The notes under the pieces: model-generated | Told to the model about the DNA's origin: nothing | Databases searched by the model: none | Seen by the model: the letters and a program-made list of their open reading frames with translations, nothing else | In this document: one piece after another, positions 18,803-30,900 of the stretch | Position numbering within the stretch: position 1 is the stretch's first letter | How the letters are laid out: each line of letters begins with the position of its first letter | Assembly (NCBI GenBank): GCA_002049455.2 | Contig: KV918824.1 | Location: 1 to 64,000, forward strand | Origin: Porphyra umbilicalis | Taxonomy: Eukaryota > Rhodophyta > Bangiophyceae > Bangiales > Bangiaceae | Direction of reading: 5' to 3' | Length of the DNA stretch: 64,000 nt | Program-made: the position numbers and the translations under genes

Positions 18803-19934
18803 GACAAGGCAACCAACAAGGCAACGGTTGCTCACAGGCCACAGGTGGAAGGGGAGGCGGGAAGCGCAGCGGGCGGGGGGAGTGGGCGGACGCCGGGAAG
18901 GTAGCAACGTGAGGCACGATGCGATGGCGGCGGAACTCACCCATCGCCTGCTGGGCTCAGAGGTCCGAGATTGCGAGGCCATGAAGCCCAGTTTAAACCC
19001 GGCAGTGTCGCTTCTGATTGGCCCCTGATCACTATTGTGCTTTTCACAAAAACTGGACCTCAGTGCATCAGCATCCGTTGCATAATCGCAGTTTCATTGG
19101 CTCAGGAGGCGGTTCATGCTGCTGCAGCGGAAAACGTGGATCCAATTTTCGTGAGAAGCAGTACAAGAAGATCTCGCAGGACCAGAGAATACGACTCTCT
19201 GTGTGACTAAATACAAATTAGACAAGTTTCTCGGCAAGCAAGTAACACGCTGCTTCAAATTTAAGCTGCACATCATCCCACCATCCACTAAGTGGATTGC
19301 TTGCACCCGAAGTCTTCGGATGCAAACAATCTACTCTGTGGGCATCTCGGAACTCGCGTTTTGGACAGATTGCATGCAGCTGAAATGTCACCAGATGGAA
19401 GACCCCAAACATACTTTTCGAAGTATGATAGTTCGGGAATATATATTTTTCAGTTGGAGAAATGGCACGGAACCGTGCATGCATGAATATGCTGTATGGC
19501 GGCACTTGACGATAGAATGGCCATTGTTGTTGGCTGCTAAACATCAAGTACAGGGCTCGTCCGCATGAGATGTGTCGTTTGCCGTTGTATCCAGGACTAT
19601 TGGACATATTGGGCCGACAGAATTCTTGTATCTACACACATGTAGCAATCTAGAAAATTTGAAGACATGGACGGCCGACACTCAGATTCACCCGCCTCTT
19701 CCTGCAACAGCGTCTCCAGGCGACTGGGACGAACTGGTGAGGTGACACTTGTGTGGTCGGGGGCCTATCGGTTCGACTCTCCGCGCGCGCTGCCTCTTTT
19801 TGCTTTCGCGCCTGTGTCTCCCTTGTCGTGTGACTGGGGTGCTTCCTCGATCATGCCAAGCGGCTGATCCATGCGACATTGCAGTCTGTAGCTCCACAGG
19901 GCAGTACTTCTGCTCTGCCATCACTGTTGCCGTC
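18803..19934. other. Gene-free spacer with an imperfect palindrome
   Basis: AT-richer than its surroundings from about 19000 to 19650. Apart from the palindrome at 19285-19341, no gene, tRNA or known repeat was recognised. The part next to 19935 should include the promoter of the deaminase gene. Confidence 0.45.
19285..19341. repeat. 57-bp imperfect palindrome (foldback)
   Basis: Arms pair around the centre CCGAAGTCTTCGG. GATTGCTTGCACCCGAAG on the left matches the reverse complement of CTTCGGATGCAAACAATC on the right with two mismatches, and CCAC/GTGG ends extend it. This could be a tiny MITE remnant or a hairpin-forming site. Confidence 0.75.
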
Positions 19935-20702
19935 ATGGGGGACACCGAGTCTGCCGGAGACGCGGCTTCGCTCCCTGACTACCTGGGCATGGCCATAGAT
20001 GAAGCCTTGAAAGGTACGTCAGTTGAGCGTATCGTGTCACCGTCGTCGTGGAAAACTGCCGACGGTGCTTGCCTGTTGTTCCTTGCTATTTCCTGATTCC
20101 CGCTGCTGTGTCCGCTTGTGCACCGGTATCTGATATGTGCATGCCTTCACATGCCAGCTTTTTGTACTTTTTTCCTGCACTCGCCGTTTGATTCCACCTG
20201 TTGTTTCTTACCTTGGTACTCCCCTTTCTTTTCTGTTGTAGGTGTGGCCTGCGGCGACGGGGGTCCCTTCGGGGCCCTCGTTCTCCACCCGTCGACGGGC
20301 GAAGTGCTGGCACTCTCCCACAACTGCGTCCTCAGCACCCACGACCCGACGGCGCACGCGGAAGTGGTGGCCATCCGCACGGCGACCGCCAAGCGGGGAT
20401 CGTGGGACTTGTCGGACTGCATCCTCTACGCTTCCTGCCGCCCGTGCCCAATGTGCTACGGCGCGTCGGCGTGGGCCAAGCTCCCCCGCGTGGAGTACGC
20501 GGCTGGAGCGGAGGACGCGGCGAGCGTCGGCTTTGACGACAAGGCCATGTGGGACGCCGTCGGCCGGGAGGGAGGGAGCGGCGGCGGCGGCGCGGCCTCA
20601 CCAGGCGAGATGGTCGTGGCGCACAAGGCACACGATCGCAAGATGGAGCCGTTTATGGCGTTTTTGAAGGCCAAGGATGAGGGCAAGAGCAGCTTGTACT
20701 AA
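19935..20702 (+). CDS. CMP/dCMP-type deaminase, guanine-deaminase-like
   Basis: Zinc hydrolase of the cytidine/deoxycytidylate deaminase fold. Exon 1 (19935-20013) ends DEALKG; the intron (20014-20241) is GTACGT...TTGTAG, phase 1; exon 2 (20242-20702) resumes VACGDGGPFGALVL. The spliced protein is 179 residues, the normal size for bacterial-type guanine deaminases (GuaD). The zinc site is complete: HAE in DPTAHAEVVAIRTA and the Cys pair in CRPCPMC, where most relatives have CEPCPMC. N-terminal HNCVLSTHDPTAHAE resembles GuaD and nucleoside deaminases more than tRNA adenosine deaminases, so a purine-salvage role is likely but not proven. No targeting peptide is obvious. The ATG at 19935 is the first in frame with the splice. 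Confidence 0.85.
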
Positions 20703-21418
20703 GGGAGTGGGTCGATGCCGTTGGGGGGCTGGGTGCGGCAGCCTTTTGTGGGTAGTGTCCGGACTGCAGTGGTACGTGCGATTGCTTGTTCTTATTCTCT
20801 TCTGGGACGACGGAGATTGTCAGGCACTGAGTTGGGCGTTAGCCATATCTGCTGGCATTGTACATCGACGACATGACAGCCTGGAAGTGAGCTATGGATT
20901 GCGATGAGTTTGTACGCAAGCGTGCAGCTGCTGTGGACCTGTTCCAGGTTGTGACTTCAGGGATGCGCAGGACCTGATGAGCGTAACTCTCAGCCGCAAT
21001 CAATCAATGGTATTATGGCCTGAGGGCTGTGAGCCACTCAGAACGAGACACGTTAGTCTGACAGCGAAAGAATTTCATATTATTCGAAACTGACTTGAAG
21101 GTCTCTACATTACAGTACTTTTATCATGATGCTCATCAAACTTGATGATTATGGCGAAACAAAACGTACATTCCACTCACCAGCTGGAGGTCTGTGCTAG
21201 ACCGCCTCCAGTTATGTTGGCTCTCTCCACGAGGATGGCGGGATGGTTGCTGTCTCGCCCCGCTCTTGCTCTTGACCTGCACCCCACCTCATGCCATCCA
21301 GGCGTCGTGAGCCTCTCGAAGGCGGCCCAGGTCTGAAGCGGTTTTCATTTCCGTCCGGCAACTTCGCCAGCCTGCTACATTCAGCACTTCCCCCGTTTGC
21401 TCCGCAGAGTTGTCGACC
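20703..21418. other. Spacer without recognised genes
   Basis: Mixed composition with an AT-richer centre (21060-21180). It should contain the deaminase 3' end and the promoter of the next gene; no specific element was identified. Confidence 0.45.
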
Positions 21419-22600
21419 ATGACGTTGTTGCCGAGGTGGCCAGCTTCTTGCTCGACCGCTTGGCGGCCTGCCATGTCCCGCTTGGCATCTTTGTACTGTC
21501 CACTGGTTGTCTCGTCGCCCACGGCTACGGCGGCACCACGGTTCTGGCCTCCCGCGTGGTGGCGGTCAGCCGCCACTAGCACGGCAGCGCCACCACTTCC
21601 TCCCGTCTCCTGGGTCGGCGTGGGCGCCATGGGCACCCCGATGGCGCGTCGCTTGGTTGATGCAGGTGTGCATCTGCGTGTGTTTGATGCCTCCCCCGAG
21701 GCGGTTGGGAGGTTCACCGACTCGCTGCCTTCTTCGGCTGGCCACGTCCACGCGGCGACAAGCCTGCGAGATGTCCTTCCCCCTCCCCCTTTGCAGGCGA
21801 AGCACGGCGACCCACCTGTGAACAGCATTCCCCTCGTCCTCATCACCATGCTGCCATCGCCGGCAGCCGTCACGTCGACCATCAAGGCTTTGTTGCCGCG
21901 GACCCCACCAGGGGCTCTGATGGTCGACATGTCAACCATTCCACCAGACGTTAGCCGCTCCCTGGCGTCGCTGGTGGCTGCCACGCCCGGCGGCCAAGGC
22001 GGTGACGGTGGTGGCGGGGTTGTCCTCCTCGACGCTCCCGTTTCGGGCGGAACGGCTGCTGCCGCCGCCGGCACCCTGACCATCATGGCCGGTGGTCCTG
22101 CCGACGCCGTCGCGGCCGTCACACCCCTCCTCTCCCAGCTTGGCAAGCCGACCCACGTTGGCGCCGCTGGCGCCGGACAAATCGTAAAGGCGGCCAACAA
22201 TCTGGTGCTCGGCGTGTCCATGGCTGCTGTTGCCGAGGCGACGGCCTTGGCGGCGGCGGCAGGCGTGCCACCCGCCGTGACGGCGGCCGTAATGGGCACC
22301 TCGTCGGGCCGGTGTTGGGCGACAGAGGTGTACCACCCAGCGCCGGGGGTGGTGGCTGGTGCGCCAGCGGGGCGGGGATACACTGGCGGCTTTCGGGTGG
22401 AGCTGATGCGCAAGGACCTTGGAATTGCGCTGGGTATGGGGGGGCATGGGGCGACGCCGACACCCATGGCCACCGCCGCCGAGGGCGTGTACCGGTCCAT
22501 GTGTGAGAAGGGTGGGGGGGGCAAGGACTTCAGTGGAGTGCTGGAATACGTGTACAAGCGAGGGAAGGGAGGCTTGCCCACGCGGGCTGCAGGTGCTTGA
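21419..22600 (+). CDS. HIBADH: 3-hydroxyisobutyrate dehydrogenase
   Basis: Oxidises 3-hydroxyisobutyrate to methylmalonate semialdehyde with NAD+ in valine breakdown, normally in the mitochondrial matrix. The predicted protein is 393 residues from the ATG at 21419. About 60 residues rich in Arg, Ser, Trp and Ala form a likely mitochondrial presequence. The Rossmann motif WVGVGAMGTPMARRL is at residues 65-79; the substrate-binding signature DAPVSGGTAAAAAGTLTIMA is at 205-224; and the catalytic Lys lies in GAGQIVKAANN (K257). The C-terminal helical part includes FRVELMRKDLGIAL. All key residues are present and no intron is seen. Close relatives in the beta-hydroxyacid dehydrogenase family, such as glyoxylate reductase, cannot be fully excluded, but DAPVSGG and KDLGIAL favour HIBADH. 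An alternative start at 21473 would shorten the presequence. Confidence 0.9.
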   Translation: MTLLPRWPASCSTAWRPAMSRLASLYCPLVVSSPTATAAPRFWPPAWWRSAATSTAAPPLPPVSWVGVGAMGTPMARRLVDAGVHLRVFDASPEAVGRFTDSLPSSAGHVHAATSLRDVLPPPPLQAKHGDPPVNSIPLVLITMLPSPAAVTSTIKALLPRTPPGALMVDMSTIPPDVSRSLASLVAATPGGQGGDGGGGVVLLDAPVSGGTAAAAAGTLTIMAGGPADAVAAVTPLLSQLGKPTHVGAAGAGQIVKAANNLVLGVSMAAVAEATALAAAAGVPPAVTAAVMGTSSGRCWATEVYHPAPGVVAGAPAGRGYTGGFRVELMRKDLGIALGMGGHGATPTPMATAAEGVYRSMCEKGGGGKDFSGVLEYVYKRGKGGLPTRAAGA

Positions 22601-25584
22601 AGTGGTGGGCAGGGGCAGGTACCACGCATCGAGGGCGTAGCGGCAGCGGGTGTCTTTTACAAGCGACATGTAGCAGCTGTAGGCCCCGCAAGGTCCACTG
22701 CGGGCAATGTAGCGCCAGGGGGGTCGTAGCTATCTTTTTTCTTGACGCAAGCAGCGGAATGAGGAGCTCAGAAGGGAGCGGTTGCGTATTGCGGCCTTCG
22801 CAACTCACCTGAAGTCACAGTGCTGTGTCCTTGCCCCACACCGTGTTCTGGGCGTAACTGTCGCGGGCATGGCAACAGCCCGTGGGAGCCAGGGGAAGGA
22901 TAAAGAAGGACATGGGGTCCAGTGTGTTGTGGCCGGGCAACACAAGAGGTCCGATTGGCCCGCTTGCATAGCACGTCAAGGCCATGCGCTGTCTTGACAA
23001 CTTTGGTCAAGCGTCATCCTGCCAGAGGAGCCCTTGGTGGTGGGCTGGCGCACACCACCTCACCCTCGTACTCCCCAGCCCCCCGTGCCTGACAGCCAGA
23101 CAGCACACCTCGGGTGGCAGCCAGCGCTGTGGCCTTCGGAGCGCGGTGTGGGGAGCGTAGCGAGCCCGTCTAGAGGCATCAATGCGGCTCTGTTGCCCAG
23201 GTGGCTTGCCTATGCGGTACATGGAAATTCGAGCGAGTGACAGCTGGTCGGCGTGCATCACGCTCGGGAGCACTTGAGCCCAGCTGGTGCGTGTGTGTGG
23301 CGCAGAAGCGGACACGTGCCAATGGACGAAGCAGCGAGCTCGACAGGTCAGCCAGATTCCACAGCTCCATGCCCAATCAAGTTGGCTTGCTGAGCAACAG
23401 CTCTGGTGCGCGGGCCGAAACGGCGGTTATCGATATGGGCTGGCTTCCACTAGGTTGGTCCATAAACTCCGGTTCTCCGCTCGTCAGCTGGGCCAGTCCA
23501 ACCCCTCGATCACGTACTGTAGTTCAACATGAGCCTTCCACAGTTGAACCGATTTGACAGATGATCCCAGTCGAGAGCACAGGTTAATGCTTTGGCATTC
23601 GGGCGGGACGTGAACCAGCAGAAATACCATGTAGCTATATTTACATGACATCCATGGAAACAAACCCTCTTCTGGTATCCAGTTTGTCCGTCTTGATCAC
23701 TGCCAGTGTGTTGATCTCATTCAGACGTCAGGTGGCTGAGAGTGCCGAGACAGGACTGGAGATGTTACTGAAGCTGAGTCCCGAGTGAACCAGACCCCGT
23801 GTACGTATTGGCTCTGCACGAGTGAACGCAAGCCATCATGCACCACCAGCAAACATAGAAAGGCACGCGATACGACCTGCAGGCACGCATGGTTTCATTG
23901 GGCTATGCTGCCCGACCATCGCTAGGCACTCGACAAGCTTGGAGAAGCTCACAATCAGTTCGGCGACTCTGGAGGCAGTCTTCTTGCTCGAGAAGCGTAC
24001 TGGCATGGCTTCTCGTAGAGGCCAGTGGTTCATCATCGCTGCCCCGACCAGACGACGTATCAGCCGACTTGATGACATAAGTATGCGTGAGAACCAGGTG
24101 GTAAATAGCATGCTACTAAAGATGAGCTTGGAATTTATACGGGCCTTCTCCAAAATATAGTTCTATTCTTTGACGGTCGTGAAGCCTTCGGTCAGATTTC
24201 GACGAGAAGCCCTCGTGCTGGACAAATACGCATTCCGCCGATTGCCAGGTCCATGTGCCAGGTCCAGGTCCAGCACAATCTGCATTTTGGAAGCCCCCTA
24301 CTGTTGTGCGTGGTGCTGTCCAGCACGTCGGGCGCCCTTCCTCATGTGCGACGCCAATGCACCTCAGGAGGCTCGTGCTGGTGCCCAACGCGACTTTGCT
24401 GGGCGCGGCTGTCGGCTCGCCGCTCGCTCATCATACATACTGTATCGCGCGGCTCTCTCCCGTGCTCGTCTGTGGTTGTCCCGCTCCCAGTCCACCCCAC
24501 TCCGCAACCTCCCACAGAGGGCCAGTCCGCTAGCTGGGTACACCGCCACTCCGCCTCCACACTCGTCCAGTGCGTCGACGCGAAGGCGGCGGATGTGCCC
24601 CGTGTACCGCACACTTAGACCTCCATCAAATTGGATTGGCCAGCTGGACGACGGGTGGCGGGTGGCGGGTGGCGGGACGGCAGCGGATGAGAGTATCAGC
24701 GAATTCTTATTGCCAGCTGGCCGGCGTTGTAACCATGGTGTGGCCATGGGTGGCCAAGGCGTGGCAGAATGCTCGGCCGTTTCTGAGCCAGAGCGCTGCC
24801 ACCGGCCCCTACGCCAGTTGCATTGCCGCGCCCTGGTGCACGGGACCGGACGGCGTTGCCGCGGCTGCCTGGCCTCCCTCCTGGTAGCTCCTTTTCCCCG
24901 CAACGAAAGGAGCTTGCGCCGCGCGCTACACTCTGTCTCAATTCGTTGAGTGCCCTTGCCGACGTCATGGCTTTCCGGTTCGTACCGCACGAAGTGGGTG
25001 TTGGTTAGAGCCAGAGGCGCGAGTTGGGGGGGCGTTGCTTGCGGGGAGATGGCGGGGGCAGCAGAGCGAGTGCCCTGCCGCGTGGCAGCCGGCCATGCTA
25101 CGCCTTAATGTGCAACAGTGAGCCGTGGCTCCCTGTGTGGCGTACGCGGACGCGCCCGTGGACTAGGGGCATGATCGTGTTGGGGACGGAGAAGGCGCAA
25201 CCAGGACACGCACACAAACTGGCTGTCGACTGTCGCCACGCTGCACCGACTGGCTGCGCGTGCTGGCGGCGACGGCGTTGGCGGCTCGCGCACCGCCAGT
25301 GATTGGTGGACGGCCAGGGTCAGTTGTTCATTTTGTGACTGCTGGGTATTCGCTCGCTTTTCTGCTTCCTCCGCAGGGCATGCGGCGTCGGCTGCGTAGC
25401 CGTGTTGTTGCGAACCCAACCCCCCCGCCTGGCATTCCATTCAAAAACGTGCGCGTTGCCAGCGCTTTCTCGGAACCCCCAACGCCTGGCTTCGGACGCC
25501 GCGCCAGCAGCCCGAGCGGACCCCTCTGGCCAATTTTATTCCTCGGCTACCCACCCCCCCCCCTTCACACCTCACGCTCCCGAC
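22601..25584. other. 3-kb intergenic region, no gene recognised
   Basis: Mixed, moderately GC-rich sequence. Scattered frames of 60-260 codons occur on both strands with no domain and no consistent GC3 signal. No tRNA, tandem repeat or transposon protein was found. Confidence 0.45.
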
Positions 25585-27069
25585 ATGCCTCCATCCTGTG
25601 CCCAGCTGCCGGTGCCGTCCGAGTCGCCATCTTCGTCGCCAGCCTCTTCCCCCTCCCCGCCAACGGAACTTCTCCGCGTCGGCGTCACGTGCAACGCTAA
25701 GAAGCAGTCCAAGTTCTTTTCACACTTGGACGCAGCAGCAACGCAGCACGGCATCCACCTGATTCCACTGCCTTTGGGGGCCGACGGCGCCGGCCAAGAG
25801 GGGCTGAGCTGCTTGCGCTCGTCCTGCGCCCCGGGTGCGTCTCCTCCTTTGATCGACTCCAAGAATCCGCAAGACTCAGACCGCTGCAGTGGCGCCAACG
25901 ATGGCGAGCAGCACTTGAATTTGGCTGCCAGCCTCCGTCTGGACGCCATCTTCCACAAGCGCACGGACGACATGGCAACGCTGCTACCGTGCCACGGCGA
26001 CATGTCCCTGGACGCGGACGCCACGGAGGCGGCTCGTGGGCGGATCGGTGCTCTCGCCGCTGCGCTCGCATCCCCGTCCGTTGCGGCCATCGACGCCCTG
26101 TCGGGCGTGTGGCGGGTGACCGACCGTTTCCACCTCGTCGACGCGGTGGACGTGGCGCTCCGCCACACCCGGCTGCCCGGAGTGGGTATCTTGCCACACG
26201 CGAGCGGGTCGGCGCTGATGGCGTCGCCAAAGTCGGGGATCACACCCACCTGGCTGGCGAAAGGCGGGCCGTTCCTCCTCAAGCGCCGCCGCGCGTGTGG
26301 GGAGGCGGCCACCCATGAGCTCCTGCTCGTCTCTGATGCGGCTGCCGGCCGTCGCGCCCTCAAGAACGTCCTCCCCCGCCACTACCCCGCGGACGTGCAC
26401 GTCACCCCGTTTGTGGAGGACCACGGCGGGGTTGTGTTTAAGATTTACGCCATCGGCCGCTCCGTGACCGTGCAGACGCGCGCGTCCATTGCGCCGTCGC
26501 TGGGCCGACCAGTGGCGGGGGAGGAGGGGCGGGACATCCTCGCCTTTGACTTTGCCACGATGACGGGGTTGAAGAAGACGCGCCTGGGAGGCAGGGGGGA
26601 TGGGTCAGCGGGCAGTTCCTTTGCGGGCAGTTCCTTTGCGATGAGCGCGGAAGGAGAGGGTGCCCCTGCCAGCCCGGCGGCACAACAGGCGGACATCGGT
26701 GGGTGGAAGGAGTATGATGCATTGGCCAGCGGCCTCGACCCCGCAGCCACACCCCCGCGGTATCCGCAGCAGCCATCCCATGCGTTGGCGGTCGCGCTGG
26801 TCAATGCCATTGGTGGGGAGCTCGGCTTGACCCTGGTGGGCATTGACGTTGTTTGTGACGTCCGCACCGGCACCTATTATGTCATCGACGTCAACTACTT
26901 TCCAGGCTACACGGGGGTGTCTGACGCACATGACGTGATGATGAGTCACGTGCGGGAGGTGGTGATGGGGCGCCGGTCGTGTCCGACGTCGGCGCCGACG
27001 TCACCCGTAGTCAACATGGGGGGGGTGGATGTAGCTGCGTTCTGCACTGGCGGTGAGTGCAGAGTGTAA
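25585..27069 (+). CDS. Inositol-tetrakisphosphate 1-kinase (ITPK1-like, ATP-grasp)
   Basis: Phosphorylates inositol polyphosphates on the path to phytate and inositol pyrophosphates. The ATG at 25585 gives 494 residues, longer than the usual 320-420 because of loops at about 75-115 and 335-395. The N-terminal domain starts LLRVGVTCNAKK, and LDAIFHKRTDDM occupies the position of the family's substrate-side HK(L/I)TD motif. The ATP-grasp core shows GPFLLKRRRACG, HVTPFVEDHGGVVFKIYAIG (residues 272-291) with the metal/ATP lobe, RASIAP, and the signature GIDVVCDVRTGTYYVIDVNY followed by FPGYTGV (residues 419-445), including metal ligands D421, D435 and N437. The C-terminal tail is of low complexity. 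No intron or frame break is seen. Cytosol or nucleus is expected; no targeting signal is evident. Confidence 0.92.
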   Translation: MPPSCAQLPVPSESPSSSPASSPSPPTELLRVGVTCNAKKQSKFFSHLDAAATQHGIHLIPLPLGADGAGQEGLSCLRSSCAPGASPPLIDSKNPQDSDRCSGANDGEQHLNLAASLRLDAIFHKRTDDMATLLPCHGDMSLDADATEAARGRIGALAAALASPSVAAIDALSGVWRVTDRFHLVDAVDVALRHTRLPGVGILPHASGSALMASPKSGITPTWLAKGGPFLLKRRRACGEAATHELLLVSDAAAGRRALKNVLPRHYPADVHVTPFVEDHGGVVFKIYAIGRSVTVQTRASIAPSLGRPVAGEEGRDILAFDFATMTGLKKTRLGGRGDGSAGSSFAGSSFAMSAEGEGAPASPAAQQADIGGWKEYDALASGLDPAATPPRYPQQPSHALAVALVNAIGGELGLTLVGIDVVCDVRTGTYYVIDVNYFPGYTGVSDAHDVMMSHVREVVMGRRSCPTSAPTSPVVNMGGVDVAAFCTGGECRV

Positions 27070-27941
27070 TGTGCTTTTGCGTGCGGGGGAGCGGGCAAAG
27101 GTGGTGTTGACGAGGACTACAAGGCGGGGTGCGGGCGGTGGATGCATTGACGGGGGCTGGGTCATGCATGCCACTGGCGTGTAGGTGTGGTGTTACCCCA
27201 CTCGGATGGTCCCTCGGAGGGAGCCCAACCAGTGCAGGGTGTGCCACTGCTTGACACAACCGGACCTAGCATTCGTTGCAGGACCACTTTTCGGGAGGCT
27301 TTTTCGGGCCTGTGGTCGTGCTCTTCTCGCTGTAGCTTCGTCCCCTCGCGCTGTCGCCTGTCTCGTTGCATTGTTGTTTCGACTGTTTTCTTGTCTTCTC
27401 TTTTCTTGTTTGCTTTCGCTTCGCGTTGTTGCTTTTGTGTGTGTCTGTGCCTGGACAGTGCCTACCTTGGCGACCGCATCGTTTTGCTCAGCTGCGCTTG
27501 ACTGTCTGTCACTGACTGACTGTCTCTTGCTTGTCCAGCATCATGTTTCATTTTTTGGTCGGTTGGTGCCATTGTAAACTGAGTGAGCTCGCCGCCGGGA
27601 CGCACCTTCGTTCGACTTTCTCATGTTGGTTGCAGTCTGTCGGCGATGAAACACGTCTTGTGCGGCCCACCCATCGCGGTTGCGGGGCCGATGGGACTTC
27701 AATCAAAGCGCAATGGCTGCATAGCCTCCGTACAAATAGTCTGTGTGCACATCCACCCTCTGCCAGGGTGGGTTCATGGTGCAGACATTCCTCCGGACAC
27801 ATGGGACATCGGTGGTGCCATCAGTCTGCCCATCAACGGCACGAGCACCGACACGAGGTAAAGTTGACGCAGTACAACTGTTTGCAGCCGTGGAGTTTGA
27901 AAAAGTACCTCTGTTTGCTGACAATTTCCGTGACAAACCAG
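27070..27941. other. Spacer and probable 5' leader of the TBCCD1-like gene
   Basis: A T-rich stretch (27350-27560) and low GC set this apart from the coding region that follows. Frames here lack coding character. An AG at 27940-27941 (ACAAACCAG) could be a splice acceptor leading into the GC-rich coding region, which would place the start codon in an upstream exon I cannot identify. Confidence 0.4.
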
Positions 27942-30900
27942 GAGGCATCGTCGCGGCACGCGCCACACCCGACCGACCGCATCGAACCACCACCACCGCC
28001 ATCCCCCGGCGCACCGCCCGCTGCCGTGACGCGGTCGGCGTCTGCGGCCGCCCCGCCCGCCGGCCGCGCAAACCCACCGGGCGCGTACGGCTCTAACGGG
28101 GGGGGGCGGTCGCGCAGCGCCTTGGGGACGACGGCTCGTGCTTCTTCCCTCCCTCCTCCCGCTGGATCCTCGACGCCCAATGGACACCCGCATGGACGAC
28201 CGGTCGGGCGGGCGCCCCGTCCCCCCCCCTCCCCCACCCCCCACGGGGTCATCAAGACCGGCCCGCTGCCGCTGCCATCGTCCCCCCGGCCCGCCTCCCC
28301 CGCCCGTGGGGGCGCCCTCACCCTCCCCGCCCTCACCCCCGCCGTGTCGCTGCTGCCGTCGACGGCGGCTGGCGCCGCGGGCGCTGCCGCCGCCGTGTCC
28401 CCCACCGCCCCCCTCCTCCCGGCGGTGGCGTCTGCCGCCGCCGCCGCCGTCGGCCCCGCCCCCGACGCGACCGGCCCCGCCGTGTGGGTCGACCGCTGCG
28501 CCTTTGAGCACACCGTTGCGGTGCCGCACCTGTTCCCCGCGGCGGTCGACGCGGCCGCACTCGCCGCCGAGTTGGCGCCCGACCGCCTGCCGGCGGTGGG
28601 GGGGGGCGCCGCCGCTGCCGCCGCTACCGCCCCGCGGCTGCCGGCGGTCGGCTTTGACGCCTGGGTCGCCGCCGCCGGCGGCGTGGCACGCCTCGACTCG
28701 TCTGCGCACGCGGGGCTGGTCGTTGAGGGGCTCGCTGCCGCCGCGCCCGCCGCGTGGGCGGCCGTGAATGGGCGGCCGTGGCCGCCGCCGTCGGGGACCG
28801 CCGCCACCGCCGCCACCGCCGTCGCGGGTGCCGCCGCGGGGGGGGTGCTCCTGGCGCCGCCGCCGACGGCGCGCCCGCCATCCCCGACGTGGACGCGGAC
28901 GGCGTGCGGCCGCGGGATGCGATCCCCCTCGCGGAGCTCCTCGCGTTTGTCGTCCTTGCGTCGGCGCCGCTGGCGGGGGGCGCGGGGAGTTACCGGGCGA
29001 CCGCCAATGCGGTGTGGCCCGAGGACACGCTCCCAGTGTTGCCGGGCGTTGGGGGGGGGGGGGGTCGCGTCGGGCGCGGGGGCGGCGGGCGCCGCCGCCG
29101 CCGCCGCCGCCGCACCGACGAGCGGTGGCGCCTGGTCGGCAGCGGCGGGCGGCGGGGACGGGGCGGCGGCGGCGGGGCACCCGGCCGCCGCCGACGCGCT
29201 GCTGCCCGTGCCGGCGGTCAGCCCCGCCGCGCCGAGCTCCCCGTCCGTCTCGGCGGCGGTGGTGGTGGGGATGGGCGGCGCCGGCAGCGTCGCCGGTGGT
29301 GAGGGTGGGGGTGGCCTCAGCGGCTTGGCAAGCTTCGGAGGCGGCGTCGCCGGCGGCGGCGGCGGCGGTGGGATGGACTCCCCCGCCCGCACGCCGACGC
29401 CGACCACCCCCGCGTCGCCCGTGCCGTCGTCGCCCGGCGGGTCGGCGTCGTCGGCGTGCCGACGATCGCGCGCGGCGGCCGACGCGCGGCGCGCCGTCGC
29501 CGACGCGATGGGCCAATCGCACGCGCGGCAGATGCTCGGCGTTGCCGCCGCGCTCGGGCGGATGCTCCAGGGCGTTGCCGCCGCCTATGGCGTCGCGCCC
29601 GTGGCCGGGCCGACGCCTGGTGGCCTCGGCGGCGGCGCCGCGGTGCCGTCGTCGCCCACGCAGGGCGGCGGCGGCGGTGGCGGCGGCGGCGGCGGCGGAG
29701 GCGGCGGCGGTGGGTCGGCGGCGACCAAGGCGTCGGACGTGGCGGCGGCGTTGGTGGCGGTTGCCGCCGAGGGGATCCCCCCCGCGTGGGCAGGGACGCC
29801 CCTCGGGCGCAACGCGGTCGACCGCCTCGGTTGGGTGCTGCTGACGGCGCCGGGCGGCGGGCGCCTCTCCGACGCGCTCGTTGGGTGGGACGCGGGGGGG
29901 GGGGGTTGCCCCTCGCCGACGCCGTGCGGCAGCTAGCCGCCGCGCTGTCGCGGCCGTCGCTGACGGCGGCAACGGTGGGGCCGCTCGGGGGGCTCTTGCT
30001 CGGCCCGTCGGCGGCGGTGGCGGGCGCGACGGAGGCGGCGGCGGCGGCCGCCACCGCCGCCGCCGCGGCGCCGCCGCCGCCTGCCATGGACGGGAGCCGC
30101 CTCATCACCATCTCGGGCCTGGAAAAGCGGACGCTCATGCGGCGGCACCCGCCCCCCCCCGCCGGCACTGCGGCGGGCGCCCCCCCCCCCCCCTCCCCGA
30201 CGTGCGCATCGTCGACTGTACGGACGCGCACGTGTACATCCTCTTCCCCGTGCGCCGGTTGACGCTCCTCTCCTGCTCGGCGGTGACGCTCTTTGCCGCC
30301 GCCGCCGCGTCGACGGCCGTCCTCGCGTGCGCCGACGTGTCGGTGCACGCGGCGACGGGGCGGCTGTCGCTCGCCAACAGCCTCGACGCGCGCCTCTACC
30401 TCCACGTCACCGCCCGCCCGGTGCTCGTCGGCGACGCGCGCGGCGTCGCCTTTGGGCCGTACAACACGGTGTTTCCGCGGTCGGAGCTCCTCGCCGCCGC
30501 CGCGGCGGCGGGCGTCGACGTGGCCGCCGCCAACCGGTGGGACGCGTACCACGCGCCGGTGGGGGTGGCGGGGGGGGGGGGGGGGGGCGCACCCTCCCCG
30601 TCGGCAAAGTCGCGCCGTTTGCCGTGCCGCTGGGGGAGGGGGGGGGGGGGGGGGGCCGACGCGGGCGCCCCGGGTGGTGGCGGCGCCGGTGGCGGCAGCG
30701 CGCCGCCCGCGGCGGTGGCGGCCAAGGCGGGCGCGGACGGGCGAGCGACGCTCCTCTCCGTGGCGGTGCCGCTGCCGCCAAAGTACGCGGCGGACCTCGA
30801 AGCGCGCTACCGGGTGTTTGAGGAGATGCGCCGCGCGCTGCGCGCGGGGGGCGTCGGCCCGGCGTCGGGGGGGGCGGCCGCGGCGGCGGCTGGCGGCGGA

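Noticed and set aside
19741..19800. Possible tRNA end (GGTTCGACTCTCCG followed by TTTTT)
   Set aside because: The T-arm-like sequence has at most three stem pairs, and no matching acceptor, D or anticodon arm was found upstream, even allowing inserts.
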